Both the position numbers and the translations under genes were made by a program. A stretch of 15,957 nt of DNA from an uncultured Lachnospiraceae bacterium (lineage in GTDB: Bacteria; Bacillota; Clostridia; Lachnospirales; Lachnospiraceae), in NCBI GenBank assembly GCA_949076555.1, contig CARUOB010000065.1, positions 1-15,957 of the forward strand, in the 5' to 3' direction. Below the pieces are notes generated by a model. That model saw nothing but the letters and a program-made list of their open reading frames with translations. It was not told the DNA's origin and did no database searches. Positions within the stretch are counted from its first letter, which is position 1. Each line of letters opens with the position of its first letter. Of the stretch, positions 7,452 through 13,734 are shown piece by piece.

Positions 7452-10400
7452 CTATTTCACAGGTTTTTCCTTTCTGTGAAACATCTTCGTCAAAAAGTTC
7501 TGCTTCTGTGTGCCTCCCTCAGCCTTTTCTCCGTTACGTATTTTCTCTAACAGATGCCCGGCTTCCGTCAGACCTTCCCCGTACCTTGCGGATGCCTCCA
7601 CTAACGATGCCTCCGCCTTCTCAAATTCCCCTTCGGTATAATAATAGCAGCCCAGCCAGAGGGAAGACTCAAAACATTTTTTGTACGCGCAGGAGGCGCA
7701 TGGTCTGATCTGCTCCATCCTCTCGAAAAGCTCCTTCGCCTTTTCCTTCTCTCCAAGCGCCAGATAGCACCAGGCAAGCCAGCCGCTCTGCACGGGTGCA
7801 TACTTGGTATAAGCCAGATAATCCTCCTCATTTATGTTGCATTCCGCAAGGTGTTTCAGCGCTTTCTTCGCCCAGCGCGCCGCCTCTTCGCGCTGTCCGG
7901 CCATATAATAGCTTTTCGCCACGCGCCATTCCATTTTAAATTTTTTCCGGAGGTCCTCGTAAAGAGTTGCCGCTTCCTGATATTTTTTTGCCGCCTTCTC
8001 ATATTCGACCACGTCCGCCAAGGTGCCTGCCCACTCCTCGTACAGCTTCGCAAGCTCCTGCCTGTCCGCTGCCCGCTTGAAATAAGACCGCTTCGCGTCA
8101 TCATAAACAGCAAGCCCTTCTCCGGTCTTTCCCATCCGAATCAATGTATCGGCGACATTGCTGTAATAATCCTCGTCATCCCCCTGCTCCCTGCGTCTCT
8201 CTTCCTGTACCTGCAAAACCTGCTCCAAACGATTCAACTTTGAATAACAGGTTGTCAGTGTATCCCACAAACCGCTGTCTGCCGGAAAAACCGCCAGCCC
8301 TTCTCTGCAGCATGCAATGGCTTTCTCATAATGCCCCATTTTCTGAAGGCACTCCGCCATGCCCCTGTATCCATGGACGGCCCTGTCTTTTGTTCCCATC
8401 GCCTCCACCGCGCGTTTATATGCCTCGTATCCCTTCTCATACTGCATGTCGTTCGCGTAGGTAATCGCGATATTCTCCCAGAGAATATAATTCTCATCCT
8501 CCGGAACGGTTCCCGCCGCAAGAGCGGCCTCATAATCCGCCACGGCAAGCGCTGTCTCCATCGCGTCCTCATACAGGTTGCCACGATCCCAGAGACGGTA
8601 ACCCCGGTTTTGGGTGCTTTCCATTTGTCCGTTGATATAATGCATTGCCTTGTCATAGTCTGCCCGCTTATATTCCGAATCGTACAGCTTTTCATAGCAC
8701 CGGTAAAGTCTTAAGTTAACATCCCGGTAAGTCTCGTCCTGCTCTAACGCCTTTGTAAAGTATGCAGCCGCCTGCCGCCACTCCTCCGCCATCTGATAGC
8801 AGACGCCTATGCCGAAATAGTACTCCGCGTGGTGGTAAACTTCTTCCAATCTCTTATACTGTACAAGCGCCCTGTCAAACTGCTCCGCATCCCGCAGGAG
8901 ATTGCCCAGCACAAGCACATAGTATGGCTCCTCCGGATCTAACATGATGGCGCCCTGAACAAGCTCTATGGCCGTGCCAAGTTTCTCTTCTCTCTCAAAT
9001 AAAAGCCCCTTCTCAAAAAGCAGTTCCGCCCGGTCAAGAACATCCCTGTCATCGGCCTCTTTCTCCGGCTCTCCTTTCGTCTCCTTGAGCAGTTCATTCA
9101 ATATTTCCAAAGGACGTTTCCGGCTCTCCTCGTCTTCCGAGAGCATACGCAATATCTTCGCTTCCTGAAAACGCAGCTTTTTGGAAAACTCCACTTCATT
9201 TTCTCTGGCTCTCTCTATCACACCGAGGGCATCCTTATACTGGTCATAATCATAAAAGATCATCGCCGCGTAGAGATAAGGCTTGTCAAAACCCGCATAC
9301 AGTTCTATGGCGCGATAATAATCGTCCACCACCTGCTGCGCCTTTCTCATGTGATAGCACGCTTCCTGTCTGACGAGATAAGCGGGATAAAATCCGTCGT
9401 CTGCCTCCAGAACGTCATCACATACTTCTGTCGCTTTCTCATATTCCTTCAGGGAAAGATACCTGTCAGCCAGATAATATTTACAGTCGATACGGGTTCT
9501 TTCGTCGGCCTCCATCTCAATGGACGTCTTCGTCTCCCGCTCTCCCTCCTCCGGCTGACCCGTACAGAAATAGCATACGCCCAGAAGCCGATGGCTTTGT
9601 GCCGCCTTTGACGCCTTCTTTTTCCCGTCGTCCCCGTTTTCCTCCACACACTTCAAATGCGCCCGATAAACGGGAATCGCTTCCTCATAACGATCCATCC
9701 GGTAAAGGCTCCACGCCTTCAGTTCAAGGCCGTCCTCTTCCCCCGCCAGTTCGCCATCCTCCGAAAGCAGCGCCAGAATGTCCTCATACCGCTCAAGATC
9801 AAACAGCCGCCACCCCAGAAATGACCGCAGCTCCTTCCCGGAAAGATCTTCATATGCCTCTCCTTGATCGAGCGCCCTTCGCAGTGCGGGGACAAGCGCA
9901 TTGTCGATCTCCTTTTGCCGCTCCAAAAGCTCTTCGTCGCGCCGGTTCACCTTAATCAGCGCATCGACATATTTGCCGGCCCGATACCAGCTTTTCCGGT
10001 CGGCCAGACAGTGCATGGCGAAATACTTGGCCATATAATAATCCGGCTCCACGGCAAGCACCGCCTCCCACAGCGCAAGCCCCTTGTCCTCGTCTCCCGT
10101 ATCATAAAATATTTTTCCCGTCCAGACACGCACATAGTTGTCCTCCGGATACCGTTCCAACAGCTTTTCCGCCCGTTCCCGTCCTTTTTCACACTCATTT
10201 TTGCGAATATACAGACGCAAACGTTCTACCTCCTCGTAGGGATGGTATATCTCATGCCGTTTCATATCTAAGAGGCTCTGCATAACGCCTTCCGTCTCAT
10301 CATTCTCCAACTGGTTTTTGATCTGGAAATACTCTCTGATATAATCATCCGCATCCTCGTCGCTCTCCGGCAGATAACCGTCATGCGCCTCAAACAGGCT

Positions 10401-10910
10401 ATAGTCGAGAAAGTCCTCCGTATGCACATGGTATTCAATGTGCTTCAAGAAATTCACATGGAACTCCTCCTTCAGCGCATCAAAATCCTCCATCACATGA
10501 AACACCCGGTCAAGCAGCCGCCAAACCGTCTGCGGCAGAAGAGCGTGGCCGGACAGAAAACCGAGAAGCTGTCCTCTCGCCTCCAAAAAAGTATCCAGTC
10601 CGGCGCAGACCGGATCATCAAAAATCTGCTCCCAATTCTCCACTTCCCTGCGCAGCAAAATGTTCCGGTAAATTTCCCGCACACGCTTCATCCACAGCCC
10701 GATCTCTCCCTGCGGCTCTTCCTCCTCTTCCTCGTCCTGCTGCCTTGCAAAGCGGAGCGCCTCCTCATAGGCCTCCCGCAGGCGCTTGAATCCCTCCGGG
10801 TCATCCTCCGGGTTCGTATTTTTTAAGAGTGTAAGGTAGCTTCGTCTGATCTGCTCTTCTTCCTTCGTCTCAGAAAGCCCAAGTATCTGAAACGCCAGCT
10901 TTTTGTCCAT
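7452..10910 (-). CDS. J-like domain / tetratricopeptide-repeat protein, probable HscC partner
   Basis: This 1152-residue protein starts MDKKLAFQILGLSETK, the usual opening of a J domain (helix I). A second helix RRSYLTLLK and a third FKRLREAYEEALRFAR follow, so residues about 4-56 have the J fold layout. The loop that should hold the catalytic HPD reads NTNPEDDPEGF (31-41), so His and Asp of HPD are absent. An acidic run (DEEEEEEP) follows, then a helical region, then from about residue 220 to the end repeated helix pairs typical of TPRs (for example PEDNYVRVWTGKIFYDTGD and HAEYYFGIGVCYQMAEEW). A cysteine cluster C-x2-C-x4-C-x8-C lies at 1071-1088. No signal peptide or membrane segment is seen. 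I chose the ATG at 10908-10910; an in-frame ATG at 10934 lies about five bases from the predicted transcription start. It heads the cluster with hscC and hflX. TPR proteins bind clients or assemble complexes; the client here is unknown. Confidence 0.88.
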   Translation of the reverse strand: MDKKLAFQILGLSETKEEEQIRRSYLTLLKNTNPEDDPEGFKRLREAYEEALRFARQQDEEEEEEPQGEIGLWMKRVREIYRNILLRREVENWEQIFDDPVCAGLDTFLEARGQLLGFLSGHALLPQTVWRLLDRVFHVMEDFDALKEEFHVNFLKHIEYHVHTEDFLDYSLFEAHDGYLPESDEDADDYIREYFQIKNQLENDETEGVMQSLLDMKRHEIYHPYEEVERLRLYIRKNECEKGRERAEKLLERYPEDNYVRVWTGKIFYDTGDEDKGLALWEAVLAVEPDYYMAKYFAMHCLADRKSWYRAGKYVDALIKVNRRDEELLERQKEIDNALVPALRRALDQGEAYEDLSGKELRSFLGWRLFDLERYEDILALLSEDGELAGEEDGLELKAWSLYRMDRYEEAIPVYRAHLKCVEENGDDGKKKASKAAQSHRLLGVCYFCTGQPEEGERETKTSIEMEADERTRIDCKYYLADRYLSLKEYEKATEVCDDVLEADDGFYPAYLVRQEACYHMRKAQQVVDDYYRAIELYAGFDKPYLYAAMIFYDYDQYKDALGVIERARENEVEFSKKLRFQEAKILRMLSEDEESRKRPLEILNELLKETKGEPEKEADDRDVLDRAELLFEKGLLFEREEKLGTAIELVQGAIMLDPEEPYYVLVLGNLLRDAEQFDRALVQYKRLEEVYHHAEYYFGIGVCYQMAEEWRQAAAYFTKALEQDETYRDVNLRLYRCYEKLYDSEYKRADYDKAMHYINGQMESTQNRGYRLWDRGNLYEDAMETALAVADYEAALAAGTVPEDENYILWENIAITYANDMQYEKGYEAYKRAVEAMGTKDRAVHGYRGMAECLQKMGHYEKAIACCREGLAVFPADSGLWDTLTTCYSKLNRLEQVLQVQEERRREQGDDEDYYSNVADTLIRMGKTGEGLAVYDDAKRSYFKRAADRQELAKLYEEWAGTLADVVEYEKAAKKYQEAATLYEDLRKKFKMEWRVAKSYYMAGQREEAARWAKKALKHLAECNINEEDYLAYTKYAPVQSGWLAWCYLALGEKEKAKELFERMEQIRPCASCAYKKCFESSLWLGCYYYTEGEFEKAEASLVEASARYGEGLTEAGHLLEKIRNGEKAEGGTQKQNFLTKMFHRKEKPVK

Positions 10911-10945
10911 AAATATACCGCTCCTCTCCGCCATCCGTCCTTTTT

Positions 10946-10974
10946 ATCATAGCACATTACCACCGTAAAATCGA
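10946..10974 (-). promoter_or_regulatory. Extended -10 promoter of the J/TPR-hscC-hflX cluster
   Basis: The minus strand has TATGAT (10951-10946) directly preceded by TGC, the extended -10 TGn element. A weak -35 TCGATT lies 17 bases further up (10974-10969). Transcription would start near 10939, leaving a leader of about 29 bases to the ATG at 10910. No CIRCE-type inverted repeat of heat-shock operons is visible here. Confidence 0.6.
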
Positions 10975-11016
10975 GCGAAGTTAACAAGGCTTTCTGACTC
11001 TGCTTATACGCGCAAG

Positions 11017-11046
11017 GAGGCCTTCTCCTTATCGGGAGAAGGCCTC
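11017..11046. terminator. Perfect 12-bp hairpin at the glgP 3' end (terminator-like)
   Basis: GAGGCCTTCTCC (11017-11028) and GGAGAAGGCCTC (11035-11046) form a perfect 12-base-pair stem around a six-base loop. It begins 11 bases after the glgP stop codon, where a terminator is expected. The run of Ts, however, follows the hairpin on the plus strand (TTTTCGTTTATTTT from 11051), while the minus strand continues CTTGCGCG. It may therefore end glgP inefficiently, protect the mRNA 3' end, or stop antisense transcription. Confidence 0.65.
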
Positions 11047-11057
11047 GCACTTTTCGT

Positions 11058-13574
11058 TTATTTTAAAATTCTTTTTACCGGAGAGGTCGTCGTCGCCACA
11101 GGCTCCTTCGGGATCACAACCTTATCCAGCTTCCAGATCTCATCCACGTACTCCTGAATGGTTCTGTCGGAAGTGAACTTGCCGGAACATGCCACGTTTA
11201 AGATCGCGCTTCTCGCCCAGCCCTTCTCATCCCGGTATGCGGCCTCCACTTTTCTCTGCGCCTCCGCGTAAGCCTTGAAGTCTTTCAGAATAAAGTAGGT
11301 GTCCGCCTTCGAGGTGCTCTGCGTATTTAACAGAGAATTGTAAAGGGAACGGAACATATCCGGATCGCCGGGTGCGTATGTGCCGTTAATAAGCTGCATC
11401 AGCACCTTTCTCACATCGGGATCGTTGTTAAAAATATCCGTAGGATGATAGCCGCCGTAATTTTCGTAGCGGATAACCTCATCCGAGGTCAGACCGAAGA
11501 TAAACGCGTTATCCTCGCCCACTTCTTCCACAATCTCCACGTTCGCACCGTCCATGGTGCCGATGGTCAGCGCGCCGTTTAACATGAATTTCATGTTGCC
11601 TGTGCCGGATGCCTCCTTGCTGGCTGTGGAAATCTGCTCGGACACATCCGCCGCCGCGAAGATAATCTCCGCATTGGACACACGGTAATTCTCGATAAAT
11701 ACCACTTTGATCTTTCCGTTAATGGCAGGATCGTTGTTCACAACATCCGCCACGGAATTGATCAGCTTAATCGTCAGCTTCGCGTTCTTATAGCCAGCCG
11801 CCGCCTTCGCGCCGAAAATGAACGTTCTGGGATAGAAGTTCATATCCGGGTGTTCCTTTAATTCATTGTACAGATACATCACGTGCAGGATGTTCAAAAG
11901 CTGACGCTTGTACTCATGCAGACGCTTCACCTGTACGTCAAAGATGGAGCGGGGATCAACCTCAATACCGTTATGCTCCAAAATGTACTCCGCCAGACGC
12001 ACCTTGTTCTGATACTTGATGTTCATAAACTCCTGCTGCGCCTTCTCGTCATCGGCATAAATTTTAAGCTTATTGATCTTGGGCAGATCCGTGATCCAGT
12101 CGTTGCCCACATGATCGGTCACCCAATCCGCCAAAAGAGGATTCGCGTGAAGCAGGAACCGTCTCTGGGTGATGCCGTTTGTCTTATTGTTGAACTTCTC
12201 AGGCATCATCTCATAGAAATCCTTCAACTCCTGGTGCTTCAGGATTTCCGTATGCAGCCTTGCCACACCGTTCACGGAATAGCCGGCCGCGATCGCCAGA
12301 TGCGCCATCTTGACCTGACCGTCATAAATGATCGCCATCTTTCTGACTTTCTCATGATCGCCGGGATACTTCTGCCCGATTCTCTCAATGAACCGGCGGT
12401 TGATCTCCTCCACGATCTGATATACTCTGGGAAGCAGTCTTGAGAAAAGCTCAATGGGCCATTTCTCCAGCGCCTCGGACATAATCGTGTGGTTCGTGTA
12501 GGCACAGGTCTTGGTCGTCACCTCCCACGCCTCGTCCCACGTCAGATAATGTTCGTCCATGAGGATACGCATCAGTTCCGCTATGGCAACGGTAGGATGT
12601 GTATCATTCAACTGGAAAGTTACCTTCTCATGGAACTTCCTGATATCGTCATGTTTTCTCAAATATTTCGCCACAGCCTCCTGCACGGATGCCGAAATGA
12701 AGAAGTACTGCTGTTTTAAGCGAAGCTCCTTGCCCGCGTAGTGATTATCATTGGGATAAAGCACCTCCACGATATTTCTCGCCAGATTCTCCTGCTCCAC
12801 CGCCTTCTGATAATCGCCCTTGTCGAAGGAATCGAGCTGGAAGCAGTTCACCGGCTCCGCATCCCAGATACGAAGGGTGTTAACGATGCCGTTTCCGTAA
12901 CCCACGATAGGCAGATCGTAAGGGATCGCCGTTACCGCCTGATACCCCTCCTGTCTGAAATTGTTCCTGCCGTTTTCGTCCACATACACATTTACATAAC
13001 CGCCAAAGCGCACTTCTTTCGCGTACTCCGGACGGCGCAGCTCGAACGGATTGCCGTCTTTGAGCCAGTTGTCAGGCACTTCCACCTGATAGCCGTCGCG
13101 GATCTCCTGCTTAAACATGCCGTAGCGGTATCTGATGCCGCAGCCGTATGCCGCGTAACCGAGCGTTGCCAGAGAATCCAAAAAGCATGCCGCCAGACGT
13201 CCCAGACCGCCGTTACCCAGCGCCGGATCTGGCTCCTGATCCTCAACCACATTGATATCGATGCCAAGCTCCTCAAGCGCCTGAGAAAACACTTTATATG
13301 CCTGCAGATTGATCATATTGTTTCCGAGAGCGCGTCCCATCAAAAACTCCATGGACAGATAGTAAACCATCTTCGGGTCCTGTCTGTCATATTCCTTCTG
13401 GGACTTTAACCACTGATCCACGATAGCGTCCTTAACCGCGTAAGATACTGCCTGAAAAATCTGCTGATCAGAGGCCTCCTCCAGCGTCTTTCTGTAAAGG
13501 GTTTTTACATTGTAAAGAACGCTTCTCTTAAAAAGCTCTGTATCAAAAGTTGTTGTAGGTGCTTTTTTTATCAT
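11058..13574 (-). CDS. glgP: Glycogen/maltodextrin phosphorylase
   Basis: This family 35 glycosyltransferase removes glucose units from alpha-1,4-glucans with phosphate, giving glucose-1-phosphate, in the cytosol. The 838-residue length is normal. Diagnostic blocks are MEFLMGRALGNNMIN near residue 75, GNGGLGRLAACFLDSLATLGY from about 120, NDTHPT (323-328), KRLHEYKRQLLN near 550, and EASGTGNMKFMLNGA with the pyridoxal-phosphate lysine at about 662. The start is the ATG at 13572-13574, giving MIKKAPTTTFDTELF, because AGGAGG lies six bases upstream. The frame extends to an ATG at 13631, but that lies only two bases from the -10 TATAAT and cannot belong to the mRNA made from it. No glycogen synthesis genes are adjacent, so the window cannot tell whether glycogen or imported maltodextrin is the substrate. 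It has its own promoter and appears to be a single-gene unit between ileS and the chaperone cluster. Confidence 0.97.
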   Translation of the reverse strand: MIKKAPTTTFDTELFKRSVLYNVKTLYRKTLEEASDQQIFQAVSYAVKDAIVDQWLKSQKEYDRQDPKMVYYLSMEFLMGRALGNNMINLQAYKVFSQALEELGIDINVVEDQEPDPALGNGGLGRLAACFLDSLATLGYAAYGCGIRYRYGMFKQEIRDGYQVEVPDNWLKDGNPFELRRPEYAKEVRFGGYVNVYVDENGRNNFRQEGYQAVTAIPYDLPIVGYGNGIVNTLRIWDAEPVNCFQLDSFDKGDYQKAVEQENLARNIVEVLYPNDNHYAGKELRLKQQYFFISASVQEAVAKYLRKHDDIRKFHEKVTFQLNDTHPTVAIAELMRILMDEHYLTWDEAWEVTTKTCAYTNHTIMSEALEKWPIELFSRLLPRVYQIVEEINRRFIERIGQKYPGDHEKVRKMAIIYDGQVKMAHLAIAAGYSVNGVARLHTEILKHQELKDFYEMMPEKFNNKTNGITQRRFLLHANPLLADWVTDHVGNDWITDLPKINKLKIYADDEKAQQEFMNIKYQNKVRLAEYILEHNGIEVDPRSIFDVQVKRLHEYKRQLLNILHVMYLYNELKEHPDMNFYPRTFIFGAKAAAGYKNAKLTIKLINSVADVVNNDPAINGKIKVVFIENYRVSNAEIIFAAADVSEQISTASKEASGTGNMKFMLNGALTIGTMDGANVEIVEEVGEDNAFIFGLTSDEVIRYENYGGYHPTDIFNNDPDVRKVLMQLINGTYAPGDPDMFRSLYNSLLNTQSTSKADTYFILKDFKAYAEAQRKVEAAYRDEKGWARSAILNVACSGKFTSDRTIQEYVDEIWKLDKVVIPKEPVATTTSPVKRILK

Positions 13575-13580
13575 TTCTCT

Positions 13581-13586
13581 CCTCCT
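13581..13586 (-). promoter_or_regulatory. Ribosome binding site deciding the glgP start
   Basis: A full AGGAGG on the minus strand, within GAGGAGGAGAGAA, is followed six bases later by the ATG at 13572-13574. It rules in favour of the 838-residue product over the 857-residue frame. Confidence 0.85.
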
Positions 13587-13629
13587 CGTTAACCCTGCTG
13601 TCAGATTAGGTTTATTTACATTCATTTCC

Positions 13630-13658
13630 ATTATAGCCTGTATTTTTCCGTTTGACTA
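13630..13658 (-). promoter_or_regulatory. Sigma-A-type promoter of glgP
   Basis: The minus strand has TAGTCA (13658-13653), 17 bases, then a perfect TATAAT (13635-13630). Transcription would start near 13623, giving a leader of about 50 bases that contains the AGGAGG. The stretch between the ileS stop and this promoter (13659-13734) holds no clear terminator, so some read-through from ileS is possible. Confidence 0.72.
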
Positions 13659-13671
13659 TATAAAGATTGAA

Positions 13672-13685
13672 ATTTACCGTTTCCG
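13672..13685. promoter_or_regulatory. Weak cre-like (CcpA) site upstream of glgP
   Basis: The minus-strand CGGAAACGGTAAAT matches 11 of 14 positions (counting degenerate ones) of the catabolite-response consensus TGNAARCGNWWWCA, but the first base and the last two differ. It lies about 14 bases upstream of the -35 box. It would make sense for a glucan-degrading enzyme, but a match this loose can occur by chance. Confidence 0.18.
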
Positions 13686-13734
13686 TCCAAAAAACCTCAT
13701 GATTTGATGCGTCTGCGCGGTTCGCTGTCGGCAG

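Noticed and set aside
10911..11057. CIRCE or other heat-shock operator before the chaperone cluster
   Set aside because: No TTAGCACTC-N9-GAGTGCTAA-like repeat is present; the only inverted repeat is the glgP 3' hairpin.
12741..13409. Long open frame of 222 codons on the plus strand opposite glgP
   Set aside because: It is fully antisense to strongly conserved glgP codons, has a composition unlike a real protein (His/Arg/Leu/Ile-rich) and has no recognisable motif. It is a shadow frame.
13686..13734. Possible terminator after ileS (T6 run at 13689-13694)
   Set aside because: Only four-base stems (GCTG/CAGC, AACC/GGTT with a long loop) can be formed before the T-run, which is too weak to call a terminator.
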